This document shows positions 41,657-51,300 of a DNA stretch of 64,000 nucleotides, piece after piece. The notes under the pieces are model-generated. The model worked only from the letters and a program-made list of their open reading frames with translations, was not told where the DNA came from and ran no database searches. Source of the DNA: Flavimobilis soli (GTDB lineage: Bacteria; Actinomycetota; Actinomycetes; Actinomycetales; Cellulomonadaceae); the NCBI RefSeq assembly GCF_002564025.1, contig NZ_PDJH01000001.1, forward strand, positions 496,001 to 560,000, written 5' to 3'. The translations under genes were made by a program, and so were the position numbers. Within the stretch, counting starts at the first letter, position 1; every line of letters starts with the position of its first letter.

Positions 41657-42501
41657 CCGACCGCGACCGCACGACCGGCGCTCACGACCGCGCCGGGCTC
41701 GACGAGGGCCTCGAGCTCGACGCGGCGGAGGTCCGGGTCGCCGACCCGTCCGTCCCGGGCGGCGTGCGCACGATCCTGCACCCGGTCTCGCTGCGGCTCA
41801 CCGAACGACGCGTCGCCGTCGTCGGTCCGAACGGCAGCGGCAAGTCGACCCTCGCCCGCCTGCTCAACGGCCTCGTCCTGCCGACGTCGGGTTCGGTCCG
41901 TGTCCGCGGCCTCGACACCCGGCGCGACGGCGCTCGCGTGCGGTCGGTCGTCGGCTTCGTCTTCAGCGACCCGGACGCGCAGCTCGTCATGCCGACACCG
42001 CTCGAGGACGTCCTGCTGTCCCTGCGCCGCCACGAGCGCGACCGGGCGCGCCGGGAGACGCGGGCCCGCGAGGTGCTCGCGCGTTTCGGCCTCGCCGACC
42101 GCGCCGACGTGTCTGTCCACGCACTGTCTGGCGGGCAGAAGCAGCTCCTCGCGCTCGCGGGCGTGCTCGCGACCGAGCCGGAGGTCCTCGTGTGCGACGA
42201 GCCGACGACGCTCCTCGACCTGCGCTGGACCGCACACGTCGACGCGCTCCTCGCCGGGCTGCCGCAGCAGGTCGTGCACGTGACCCACGACCTCGCGGCG
42301 GCCGCGACGGCGGACCGCCTGCTCGTCGTCGAGGACGGGCACGTCGTCCACGACGGTGACCCTGCAGCCGGGATCGCCGCCTACCGCGAGCGGATGCTCG
42401 CCTCGGCGCACGCGCTGGCGACCGGCCACGCCGGGGCAGCCTCCGCCGCCGGCGACGGCCAGGTCGACGTGCGTAGCACGACGACGGCAGGACCGGCATG
42501 A
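41653..42501 (+). CDS. bioM: Energy-coupling factor transporter ATPase (BioM/EcfA type)
   Basis: A 282-residue ABC ATPase that powers biotin uptake with BioY and BioN. The Walker A motif GPNGSGKSTLARLLNG is near residues 58-73, the CbiO-type Q-loop segment FVFSDPDAQLVMPT near 106-119, the signature LSGGQKQLLALAG near 158-170, and Walker B VLVCDEPTTLLD near 178-189. The GTG at 41653 overlaps the bioY stop (GTGA). Its own stop overlaps bioN (ATGA), showing tight coupling. Confidence 0.9.
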   Translation: MTDRDRTTGAHDRAGLDEGLELDAAEVRVADPSVPGGVRTILHPVSLRLTERRVAVVGPNGSGKSTLARLLNGLVLPTSGSVRVRGLDTRRDGARVRSVVGFVFSDPDAQLVMPTPLEDVLLSLRRHERDRARRETRAREVLARFGLADRADVSVHALSGGQKQLLALAGVLATEPEVLVCDEPTTLLDLRWTAHVDALLAGLPQQVVHVTHDLAAAATADRLLVVEDGHVVHDGDPAAGIAAYRERMLASAHALATGHAGAASAAGDGQVDVRSTTTAGPA

Positions 42502-43220
42502 GCCGACGCGACGACGGCCGGCGGCCAGCACGTTCACGCCCGGCTCGGCTCGGCACAGGGGCGGGGGCCGGCACAGCTGCGGGGGCCGGGGCCGGGGCGA
42601 GCGTGCTCGGGCTGCACGTTCCGGGCAGCTCCGTCGTCCACCGCGCACCGGCGGGGGTCAAGCTCGCCGTGCTCGCGGTCCTCGGGGTCCTTCTCGCCGT
42701 CGGCCGGTCCGCGCTCCTCGCAGCGGTCGTCCTCGTGGCCGTCCTCGCTCTCGCGGCCGCCGCACGGGTCGGCGTCGGCGTGCTGCTCCGCCAGGCGCGC
42801 GCCGTCCTCGTCATGCTCGTCGCCCTCGCTGCGGTCCAGGCGTGGAGCGTGGGCGTCGAGGCCTCGCTCGCGACGTCGCTCGGGCTCGCGGCGACCGTCC
42901 TGGCCGCGGCGCTGCTCACGGCGACCACCCGGGCGGACGCCTTGCTGGACATGCTCACGGCCGTGCTGTGCCGCGCGTCCCGCCTGCCCCTCGTCGGCCG
43001 CCGCGTCCGCCCCGAGAGCGTCGCTCTCGCCGTCGCGCTCATGCTGCGGGCGGTCCCCGCCGTCGCGCAGGTCGAGCGCGAGACGCGCGACGCCGCGCGG
43101 GCGCGCGGCCTCGAACGATCCCCGCGAGCGCGGCTCGTGCCCACGGTCGTGCGCACCGTCGCGATGGCGCACCGCACGGGCGAGGCGCTCGCCGCTCGTG
43201 GAGCGGGCGACGGAGCCTGA
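42498..43220 (+). CDS. bioN: Energy-coupling factor transporter T component (BioN/CbiQ)
   Basis: A 240-residue membrane scaffold of the ECF biotin transporter. Hydrophobic helices run through about residues 50-160. The coupling motif is seen twice: ETRDAARARGLER near 197-209, which carries the ARG signature, and the later EALAARGAGD near the C-terminus. Residues 1-45 are Arg then Gly/Ala-rich. The ATG start overlaps the ATPase stop. The YpfJ-type protease gene follows after 19 bases but has its own -10 box. Confidence 0.87.
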   Translation: MSRRDDGRRPARSRPARLGTGAGAGTAAGAGAGASVLGLHVPGSSVVHRAPAGVKLAVLAVLGVLLAVGRSALLAAVVLVAVLALAAAARVGVGVLLRQARAVLVMLVALAAVQAWSVGVEASLATSLGLAATVLAAALLTATTRADALLDMLTAVLCRASRLPLVGRRVRPESVALAVALMLRAVPAVAQVERETRDAARARGLERSPRARLVPTVVRTVAMAHRTGEALAARGAGDGA

Positions 43221-43239
43221 CGTCGCTTACCGTCAGATC

Positions 43240-44112
43240 ATGACGTTCAACGACGACGCGCGTCTCGACACGAGCAAGGTCCGCCGCGCAGGTGGCGGCA
43301 AGGGCATCGCGGTGGGTGGAGGTGTCGGTGTCGTCGCGATCCTCCTCATCGGGCAGCTCCTCGGTGTCGACCTCTCCGGGCTGCTCGGCGGGGGCACCGC
43401 GCCGCAGAGCACCGCGTCCGGTGAACCGCTGGACCGGTGCACGACCGGCGCGTCCGCGAACGAGGACGTCGAGTGCCGCGTGGTCGGGGCCGCGACGTCG
43501 CTCGACGACTTCTGGACCGACACGTACCCGTCCGTCGGCGACAACCGGTACGCGTCGACGAGCGTCACCCTCTTCTCCGGCCAGGTCCAGACGGCGTGCG
43601 GCCGCGCGAGCTCCGCCGTCGGGCCGTTCTACTGCCCTGCCGACCAGATGATCTACCTCGACACCGACTTCTACGACGCCCTGCGCGGCAGCCTCGGCGC
43701 GCAGGGCGGCAGCCTCGCGCAGATGTACGTCATCGCGCACGAGTGGGGCCACCACATCTCCAACCTGACCGGGACCATGTCCGCGATCGACCGCGAGGGG
43801 ACGGGACCGAAGAGCGACGGCGTGCGCCTCGAGCTCCAGGCCGACTGCTTCGCGGGCGCCTGGGTCGCGGGCGCGTCCCAGACGCGCGACGAGGCGGGCA
43901 CGGCCTTCCTCAAGGCGCCGACCCAGGCGGAGATCGCCGACGCCCTCGACACGGCCTCCGCGATCGGTGACGACCGCATCCAGGAGCGCGCCGGACAGGT
44001 GAACCCCGAGACGTGGACGCATGGCTCCTCCGAGCAGCGCCAGAAGTGGTTCACGACCGGCTTCGAGCGCGGCGCGACGGCGTGCGACACGTTTGCGGCG
44101 GACGCCCTCTAG
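43240..44112 (+). CDS. ypfJ: YpfJ-type neutral zinc metallopeptidase (putative)
   Basis: A 290-residue protein with an N-terminal membrane anchor (residues about 27-46, IAVGGGVGVVAILLIGQLLG) and an extracytoplasmic domain. The zinc motif HEWGHHISN lies near residues 168-176. Other family blocks are FYCPADQMIYLDTDFYDAL and LELQADCFAGAW, whose Glu is the likely third ligand. The substrate is unknown. The ATG at 43240 has TACCGT (43228-43233) 6 nt upstream, so a leaderless message is likely even though the gene follows bioN closely. Confidence 0.9.
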   Translation: MTFNDDARLDTSKVRRAGGGKGIAVGGGVGVVAILLIGQLLGVDLSGLLGGGTAPQSTASGEPLDRCTTGASANEDVECRVVGAATSLDDFWTDTYPSVGDNRYASTSVTLFSGQVQTACGRASSAVGPFYCPADQMIYLDTDFYDALRGSLGAQGGSLAQMYVIAHEWGHHISNLTGTMSAIDREGTGPKSDGVRLELQADCFAGAWVAGASQTRDEAGTAFLKAPTQAEIADALDTASAIGDDRIQERAGQVNPETWTHGSSEQRQKWFTTGFERGATACDTFAADAL

Positions 44113-44121
44113 CCTCTCTTC

Positions 44122-46557
44122 GTGACCTTCCCCGCCCCCGGCCCGCGCGCACCTGTCCGTCCCGGGGGCGCGGCGCGGGCGCTCGTCGACCAGCACGCAG
44201 CGCTCGTCGCGAGGGCGCGCGCCGTCATCGACCATCTCGACAGCGTCGCCGTGGCCGTCGCCGCGTGGGTCAGCGCCGACGAGCAGCGGCGGGCCCGCGA
44301 GGAGCTCTCGCTCGTCCCCGTCGCACGTCTCGGCGAGACGACCGACCGCAACCTGCGGCTCGCTGCGGTCCAGGCCGCCGGGTACACGACCGCCGCAGAC
44401 CTTCTCGGCGTCGACGTCGAGACGCTCGACGCGATCCCGGGTGTCGGCGAGGCGACCGCGCGTGGCGTCATGGCCGCCGTCGACCAGCTCGCCAGGGCCG
44501 CCGTCGCGCTGCGGCCCCTGCGGGTCGTCCTCGACCAGGCCGGGCTGCCCGAGCCTCGAGCGGCTCGCGACCTGCTCGCCCTCCTGCGGAGGTTCATGCG
44601 GGTCTCCCCGCTCGTGACGCCGCACCGGCAGTCGCTCGACGACTACGTCCGCTTCGCGGGCCGCGCGACCCGCGACGCCGCCCCCGCGCGGTACGCAGCG
44701 CGCATGCTGCTCACGCTGCCTCGCGCACGCCGCGCTGCACTCGAGGCCATCGAGCAGCTCCGGGCGTGGGACGACCTTCTCGCCACGCACGACCTGCCCG
44801 GCGTCGTCGCGCGTGCCGAGGCAGAGATCGCGGTCGCGGACCCCACAGGCGTCGCGCTCGCGGACGACTACGCCCGACGCTCCGCGGAGTACGTCACCGC
44901 CCTGCAGCAGATCGTCCCGCACGTCGCCGACGCGCTCGCGACCCGCGGGCTCCTGCCCGCGGACCTCGTCGCCCGCGTCGAGTCGCAGCCGCTCGACACG
45001 AGGCACCTGACGGTCGCGCTGCGCGGCTACCAGGAGTTCGGGGCACGCTTCGCACTCTCCCAGGGACGCGTGCTCCTCGGGGACGAGATGGGACTCGGCA
45101 AGACGGTCCAGGCGATCGCCGTGATGGCGCACCTTGCCGCAGATGGGCACCGGCGCTTCCTCGTCGTGTGCCCCGCCTCCTTGCTCGCCACCTGGGAGCA
45201 CGAGGTGCACGAACGCTCCGACCTCGCGGTGCACCGTATCCACGGGGCCGGGCGCGCCGAGGCGCTCGCGGCGTGGGAGAGAGACGGCGGCGTCGCTCTC
45301 ACGACGTTCGAGGGGCTCGTGCACGTGCCGCTCGACCGCGTCGCTCCCCGCTCTGACCACGCACCGACCCCCGGTTCCGCGGACGACGGCGCGGCGGCCG
45401 GCGGCGCGGCGGACGGTGCGGCGGGTGACGGCGCGGCGGGTGACGGCGCGGCGGCCGGCGCCGCGGCCGGCGCGGACCCGTGGCGCGTCGGGCTGCTCGT
45501 CGTCGACGAGGCCCAGCAGGTGAAGAATCCCAAGGCCGCGCGCTCGAGGCTCGTCGCCACGTGGGCGCAGCGGTGCGCGCGCGTCCTGCTCATGTCGGGC
45601 ACGCCCATGGACAACCGCCTCGAGGACTTCCTCGCGCTCGTGGACCTGCTCCACCCGGGCCTTTCCGAGTCGGTGCCGAAGCACCTCGGGCTCGTCGGAC
45701 CGGAGGCGTTCCGCCGCGCGGTCGCGCACGTGTACCTGCGGCGCAACCAGTCGGACGTGCTCGTCGAGCTGCCAGACGTCGTCGCGTCCGACGACTGGGT
45801 CGAGCTCGGCGCCCCGGAGGAGGCGCACTACCGCGCGACGGTCGCGAGCGGGAACCTCATGGCGATGCGCCAGGCCGCGTGGCACGCTCCCGAGGGCGCA
45901 GCCGCTCCCCCGGCCAAGCTCGACCGCCTGCTCGAGATCGTCGACGAGGCCCGCGACGAGGGGCGGTCCGTCCTCGTCTTCTCGTACTTCCGCGCGACCC
46001 TCGCCCTCGTCGCGACCGACCTCGTCGAGCGTGGCGTCAAGGTTCACGGCCCCCTCACGGGGAACGTCCCCGTGGCACGCCGGGGCGAGCTCGTCGACGC
46101 GTTCACCGCCGACGCCGCCGCCGTGCTCGTCGCGCAGGTCTCCGTCGGCGGGACGGGCCTGAACCTCCAGGCCGCGAGCGTCGTCGTGCTGTGCGAGCCG
46201 CAGCTCACGCCGAGCCTCGAGGACCAGGCGATCGCCCGCGCGCACCGCATGGGTCAGGTGCGTCCGGTCCGCGTCCACCGCCTGCTCGGCGCTGACGGCG
46301 TCGACGAGCGCATCGTCGAGATCCTCGCGAGCAAGCGCGAGGTGTTCGACGACTACGTCCGCGTGTCCTCGCTCGCGCAGGCGGCCGTCGGCTCGGTCGA
46401 CGTCGCGCGCGGTGATCTCGCCCGCGAGGTCGTCGCCGCCGAGCAGGCCCGCCTCGGCTACGGACCGTGGTGGGACGAGCTCGCGGAGCCGGCGCCCGGC
46501 GAGACCCCGGGGCTGGGCGCGACCGCTGGACCGGGCAAGCTCGACGGACCGGGCTGA
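44122..46557 (+). CDS. SNF2-family DEAD/H-box helicase with N-terminal HhH region
   Basis: An 811-residue DNA translocase. Residues about 95-120 contain a helix-hairpin-helix (VETLDAIPGVGEATARGVMAA). RecA lobe 1 has Walker A GDEMGLGKTVQAI at about 319-331, and Walker B appears as DEAQ at about 463-466. Lobe 2 carries VLVFSYFRATLALV, the VGGTGLNLQAA motif V and the AIARAHRMGQVRPV motif VI. Between motif I and DEAQ, about residues 417-452, sits a pure Ala/Gly/Asp insert from DNA repeats. The GTG at 44122 has TAGCCT (44110-44115) 6 nt upstream. Its role may be DNA repair or remodelling; no partner gene is nearby. Confidence 0.9.
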   Translation: MTFPAPGPRAPVRPGGAARALVDQHAALVARARAVIDHLDSVAVAVAAWVSADEQRRAREELSLVPVARLGETTDRNLRLAAVQAAGYTTAADLLGVDVETLDAIPGVGEATARGVMAAVDQLARAAVALRPLRVVLDQAGLPEPRAARDLLALLRRFMRVSPLVTPHRQSLDDYVRFAGRATRDAAPARYAARMLLTLPRARRAALEAIEQLRAWDDLLATHDLPGVVARAEAEIAVADPTGVALADDYARRSAEYVTALQQIVPHVADALATRGLLPADLVARVESQPLDTRHLTVALRGYQEFGARFALSQGRVLLGDEMGLGKTVQAIAVMAHLAADGHRRFLVVCPASLLATWEHEVHERSDLAVHRIHGAGRAEALAAWERDGGVALTTFEGLVHVPLDRVAPRSDHAPTPGSADDGAAAGGAADGAAGDGAAGDGAAAGAAAGADPWRVGLLVVDEAQQVKNPKAARSRLVATWAQRCARVLLMSGTPMDNRLEDFLALVDLLHPGLSESVPKHLGLVGPEAFRRAVAHVYLRRNQSDVLVELPDVVASDDWVELGAPEEAHYRATVASGNLMAMRQAAWHAPEGAAAPPAKLDRLLEIVDEARDEGRSVLVFSYFRATLALVATDLVERGVKVHGPLTGNVPVARRGELVDAFTADAAAVLVAQVSVGGTGLNLQAASVVVLCEPQLTPSLEDQAIARAHRMGQVRPVRVHRLLGADGVDERIVEILASKREVFDDYVRVSSLAQAAVGSVDVARGDLAREVVAAEQARLGYGPWWDELAEPAPGETPGLGATAGPGKLDGPG
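45421..45450 (+). repeat. Tandem 15-bp repeat inside the SNF2 gene
   Basis: The unit gcgggtgacggcgcg occurs twice, exactly (45421-45435 and 45436-45450), within a longer run of GCG, GGC and GAC codons from about 45385 to 45477. It encodes the Ala/Gly/Asp insert. The 15-bp period keeps the frame, so slippage would change the linker length only. Confidence 0.75.
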
Positions 46558-46618
46558 CCGCACGCGCCCCACGTTCCGGCCCGAGCGCCGCGCGTCCTCT
46601 CGGCACGGCTCCGACACG

Positions 46619-46653
46619 ACGAAGGCCGCGCCCCGAGCGGGCGCGGCCTTCGT
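46619..46653. terminator. Bidirectional terminator between the SNF2 gene and the suf operon
   Basis: A perfect 15-bp stem (46619-46633 with 46639-46653) with a 5-nt loop lies 61 bases after the helicase stop and 15 bases beyond the stop of the last suf gene. The right arm is followed by gaaag. It should stop both convergent transcripts. Confidence 0.8.
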
Positions 46654-46668
46654 GAAAGACGGGCATGG

Positions 46669-46992
46669 TCAGAGGTTGAACCCCAGCGCGCGGAGCTGGT
46701 CCTTGCCCTCGTCCGTGATCTTCTCGGGGCCCCACGGCGGCATCCAGATCCAGTTGACCCGGTACCCGTCGGTGATGCCCTCGAGGGCCTGTCCGGTCTG
46801 GTCCTCGATCACGTCGGTCAGCGGGCAGGCCGCGGACGTGAGCGTCATGTCGATGATCGCCGTGTTGTTCTGGTCGACGGTGATGCCGTAGACAAGCCCG
46901 AGGTCGACGACGTTGATGCCGAGCTCAGGGTCGATGACGTCACGCATCGCCTCCTCGACGTCCGCCGCCGTGGGCGCCTGGTTGGTGGTCAT
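46669..46992 (-). CDS. sufT: SufT/MIP18-family (DUF59) Fe-S assembly factor
   Basis: A 107-residue protein, last gene of the suf operon. The family motifs are EEAMRDVIDPELGINVVDLGLVYGI near residues 12-36 and MTLTSAACPLTDVIEDQ near 49-65, with the reactive Cys at about 56. SufT members help cluster maturation or delivery, especially under high Fe-S demand. The ATG at 46992 overlaps the sufU stop (ATGA), so it is coupled to it. A terminator follows. Confidence 0.92.
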   Translation of the reverse strand: MTTNQAPTAADVEEAMRDVIDPELGINVVDLGLVYGITVDQNNTAIIDMTLTSAACPLTDVIEDQTGQALEGITDGYRVNWIWMPPWGPEKITDEGKDQLRALGFNL

Positions 46993-47558
46993 GAGATCTC
47001 CTGAGAGTCGGGAGCCGGGTTCGAGGTGGTGGTGTGCGGGGCCGACGCCGTCGCGGCGACAGTACCCGAGCCGTCGCGCCCGAGCGCGTCGGTCCGGACG
47101 AGGGCGTCGCGCAGCGCGGCCCAGCCGAGCAGGGCGCACTTGATGCGCGCCGGGTAGCGGGAGACGCCCGTGAACGCCGAGGCGTCCCCGAGCAGGTCCT
47201 CCGCCTCGTCGTCGAGGCCCTTGCCACGCGTCCCCATGAGGTCGCGGAAGAGGTCGCCGAGGCGCTCGGCCTGCTGGACGGTGCCGCCCTCGACGAGCTC
47301 GGTCATGACGGACAGCGAGGCCTGGGAGATCGAGCAGCCCTGACCCTCCCACGTGACCGAGCCGAGGGTGAGCGCGCCGGCGTCACCGGCGTCGATGCGC
47401 ACGCGGAGCGTGACCTCGTCACCGCACGTCGGGTTGATCTGGTGCGACTCGCCGCACGCGTGCCCGGGGGCGGCGTCGACGAGGCCGCGCCCGTTGGGCA
47501 TCTTCGCGTGGTCGAGGATGACCTGCTGGTAGAGCTGTTCCATCGCGTTCGCTGACAC
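46989..47558 (-). CDS. sufU: SufU Fe-S cluster assembly protein (NifU N-terminal type)
   Basis: A 189-residue sulfur-transfer partner of SufS. The N-terminus MEQLYQQVILDHAKMPNGRG is typical. The zinc/active-site cysteines lie at about 35 (GHACGES) and 45 (INPTCGDE), with the further Cys in WEGQGCSISQAS near 75. A Pro/Ala/Thr-rich tail follows after about residue 150. In Gram-positive bacteria SufU accepts sulfur from SufS and passes it to SufBCD. The gene follows sufS by 11 bases and overlaps sufT. Confidence 0.95.
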   Translation of the reverse strand: MSANAMEQLYQQVILDHAKMPNGRGLVDAAPGHACGESHQINPTCGDEVTLRVRIDAGDAGALTLGSVTWEGQGCSISQASLSVMTELVEGGTVQQAERLGDLFRDLMGTRGKGLDDEAEDLLGDASAFTGVSRYPARIKCALLGWAALRDALVRTDALGRDGSGTVAATASAPHTTTSNPAPDSQEIS

Positions 47559-47569
47559 GTCTGACCCTC

Positions 47570-48958
<1,389 letters not shown>

Positions 48959-49714
48959 TCAGGCCTTGGCCAGGAAGCGGTCGTAGCCCTCGTTCTCGAG
49001 ACGCTCGGCGAGCTCGGGGCCGCCCTCCTCCGCGATGCGACCGTCGACGAAGACGTGCACGAAGTCCGGCTTGATGTAGCGCAGGATGCGCGTGTAGTGC
49101 GTGATCAGCAGCGTGCCGACCTCGCCGCTCGCGATGACGCGGTTGACGCCCTCGGAGACGATGCGCAGCGCGTCGACGTCGAGGCCCGAGTCGGTCTCGT
49201 CGAGGATGGCGACCTTCGGCTTGAGGAGCTCCATCTGGAGGATCTCGTGACGCTTCTTCTCACCGCCGGAGAAGCCCTCGTTGACGGAGCGCTCGGCGAA
49301 CGAGTCGTCCATGCGCAGGTTGGCCATGGCGGACTTGACGTCCTTGACCCAGTGACGCAGCGCGGGGGCCTCGCCGTCGATCGCGGTCTTGGCGGTGCGC
49401 AGGAAGTTCGACACCGAGACGCCGGGGACCTCGACCGGGTACTGCATGGCGAGGAACATGCCGGCGCGGGCACGCTCGTCGACGCTCATCTCGAGGACGT
49501 CCTCGCCGTCGAGCGTCACGGTGCCGCCCGTGATCGTGTACTTGGGGTGCCCGGCGAGCGAGTACGCCAGGGTGGACTTGCCGGAGCCGTTCGGGCCCAT
49601 GATGGCGTGGACCTCACCGGCGTTGATCGTCAGGTCGACGCCGCGCAGGATCTGCTTGGCGCCTTCCTTCGTCTCGACGCTGACGTGCAGGTCGCGGATC
49701 TCCAGGGTGGACAT
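48959..49714 (-). CDS. sufC: SufC ATPase of the SufBCD Fe-S scaffold
   Basis: A 251-residue ABC-type ATPase, part of the SufBC2D complex. The Walker A motif GPNGSGKSTL is at residues 40-49, the SufC-specific phrase LAMQYPVEVPGVSVSNFLRTA near 93-113, the signature FSGGEKKRHEILQM near 149-162, and Walker B VAILDETDSGLDVDALR near 168-184. ATP binding reshapes SufBD to build the cluster. The gene follows the Rieske-type gene with 21 bases between. Confidence 0.97.
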   Translation of the reverse strand: MSTLEIRDLHVSVETKEGAKQILRGVDLTINAGEVHAIMGPNGSGKSTLAYSLAGHPKYTITGGTVTLDGEDVLEMSVDERARAGMFLAMQYPVEVPGVSVSNFLRTAKTAIDGEAPALRHWVKDVKSAMANLRMDDSFAERSVNEGFSGGEKKRHEILQMELLKPKVAILDETDSGLDVDALRIVSEGVNRVIASGEVGTLLITHYTRILRYIKPDFVHVFVDGRIAEEGGPELAERLENEGYDRFLAKA

Positions 49715-49735
49715 TGTTCTCCTCGGAAGCTTGTT

Positions 49736-50071
49736 TCAGACGGTGGTGTCGACGTCGACGAGGACGTCGTCACCGTCGAGGGTCAGGGGGTAGACGGGGA
49801 TGGGGCGCACGGCGGGCGGCGAGTCGGGCTGGCCGGTCCGCAGGTCGAAGCGGGAGCCGTGGAGCCAGCACTCGATGAGGCAGCCCTCGACCTCGCCCTC
49901 GGAGAGCGACACGGCGCCGTGCGAGCAGATGTCGGACACGGCGTGCAGCTCGCCGTCGGAGTCGCGGACGATGGCGACCTCGACGAGGCGCCCCTCGTCG
50001 TTCTCGAGCTCGACCCTGAACGTGCCCTCGACGGGCACGTCCTGGGCCAGGCAGGCGACCTGGGCGGTCAT
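49736..50071 (-). CDS. Rieske [2Fe-2S] ferredoxin-type protein of the suf operon
   Basis: A 111-residue Rieske protein with both ligand boxes: Cys49-x-His51 (ICSHGA) and Cys68-x-x-His71 (CWLHG). The build matches small ferredoxin subunits of non-haem dioxygenases, but no oxygenase gene is near. This gene is regularly found between sufD and sufC in actinobacteria, and its role in cluster assembly is not settled; electron supply is an inference. The ATG at 50071 overlaps the sufD stop (ATGA). Confidence 0.92.
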   Translation of the reverse strand: MTAQVACLAQDVPVEGTFRVELENDEGRLVEVAIVRDSDGELHAVSDICSHGAVSLSEGEVEGCLIECWLHGSRFDLRTGQPDSPPAVRPIPVYPLTLDGDDVLVDVDTTV

Positions 50072-51300
50072 GCCTGCTCGCTCGCCCCGGTCAGGACGGA
50101 CATCGACTTCTCGAGCTCGGCCTCGATCGAGGCGACGAGACGCTCCTCGACCTCGGGGACACCGATCTCCTGGATGAGCTCGGTGAAGAAGCCGCGGACG
50201 ACGAGGCGACGCGCGTCGATCTCGGGGATGCCGCGTGCCTGCAGGTAGAAGAGCTGCTCGTCGTCGAAGCGTCCGGTAGCGCTCGCGTGGCCGGCCCCCT
50301 CGATCTCGCCGGTCTCGATCTCGAGGTTCGGCACGGAGTCGGCGCGGGCGCCGTCGCTCAGGACCAGGTTGCGGTTGAGCTCGTACGTGTCGGTACCGGT
50401 CGCGGCGGCCTGGATCAGCACGTCGCCGACCCACACCGCGTGCGCACCCTCGCCCTGGAGCGCGCCCTTGTAGGTCACGCGGGAGCGGCAGCTGGGCACG
50501 GAGTGGTCGACGAAGAGGCGGTGCTCCTGGTGCTGGTCGCTGTCCGCGAAGTAGAGCCCGAGCATCTCGACCTCGCCGCCCTCGGCCGTGAACTCGGCGT
50601 CGGGCGTGATGCGGACGACGTCGCCGCCGAACGTGACGACGACGTGCTTGAGCTTCGCGTCGCGGCCCAGGCGGGCGCGGTGGGAGCTCGCGTGCACGGC
50701 ACCGGCGGACCAGTCCTGGACAGACACGACGGTCAGGTGCGCGCCGTCGCCGACCTCGATCTCGACGGTCTCGGAGAGGAGCGCGTCGCCCGTGTGGTCG
50801 ATGACGACGACGGCCTCGGCGTGGTGCTCGGCACGCACGAGGAGGTGCGTCGCGGTCGCCTCGTCGCCCTTGCCCTCGATGCCCTCGACACGGATGGACG
50901 TGGCCCCCGTGGTAACGGTCTCGGCGGGGATGGTGACGACCGTGGCCTCCTGGAAGGCGTTCCAGGCGACGACGGCGGAGCGGTCGCCGGGGCGGCCGGC
51001 GCGGCCGAGGCGCTCGTCGTCACGGCCGACGATCTCGACAGAGACCTCGTTCGGCGCGACGACGGTCGTGCGGACGCCGTGCCCGTCGATCGTCTGGTCG
51101 AACAGCGGGGTGAGGCGCGAGACGGGCGAGAAGCGCCACTCCTCCTCGCGGCCCGTGGGGACGGGGATCGCTGCGAGGTCGAAGGAGGTGACGCGCTCGG
51201 CGCGGGAGCCCTGCGGGATGCCCGCGCCGTGCGAGTGGGCGCCGTCGAGGCCGGCCTGGCTGTGGTCGGTGCTCAGCGTCTCGGGAGTTGCGGTGGTCAT
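50068..51300 (-). CDS. sufD: SufD Fe-S scaffold protein
   Basis: A 410-residue SufBD-family beta-helix protein. The C-terminal core carries QARGIPEIDARRLVVRGFFTELIQEI, typical of SufD, and the middle has VSSHRARLGRDAKL-like strands and SRVTYKGALQGEGAHAVWVGDV. It lacks the Cys-rich N-terminus of SufB. It pairs with SufB and two SufC to build clusters. The start at 51300 overlaps the sufB stop (TGATG), and the stop overlaps the Rieske gene, so translation of the set is coupled. Confidence 0.95.
   Translation of the reverse strand: MTTATPETLSTDHSQAGLDGAHSHGAGIPQGSRAERVTSFDLAAIPVPTGREEEWRFSPVSRLTPLFDQTIDGHGVRTTVVAPNEVSVEIVGRDDERLGRAGRPGDRSAVVAWNAFQEATVVTIPAETVTTGATSIRVEGIEGKGDEATATHLLVRAEHHAEAVVVIDHTGDALLSETVEIEVGDGAHLTVVSVQDWSAGAVHASSHRARLGRDAKLKHVVVTFGGDVVRITPDAEFTAEGGEVEMLGLYFADSDQHQEHRLFVDHSVPSCRSRVTYKGALQGEGAHAVWVGDVLIQAAATGTDTYELNRNLVLSDGARADSVPNLEIETGEIEGAGHASATGRFDDEQLFYLQARGIPEIDARRLVVRGFFTELIQEIGVPEVEERLVASIEAELEKSMSVLTGASEQA

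Noticed and set aside
43039..46617. A minus-strand open frame of 1192 codons across the YpfJ-type and SNF2 genes
   Set aside because: It is the mirror of strong plus-strand genes in GC-rich DNA and its translation is a run of Arg, Asp, Glu, Val and His without any fold. The plus-strand proteins have clear motifs.
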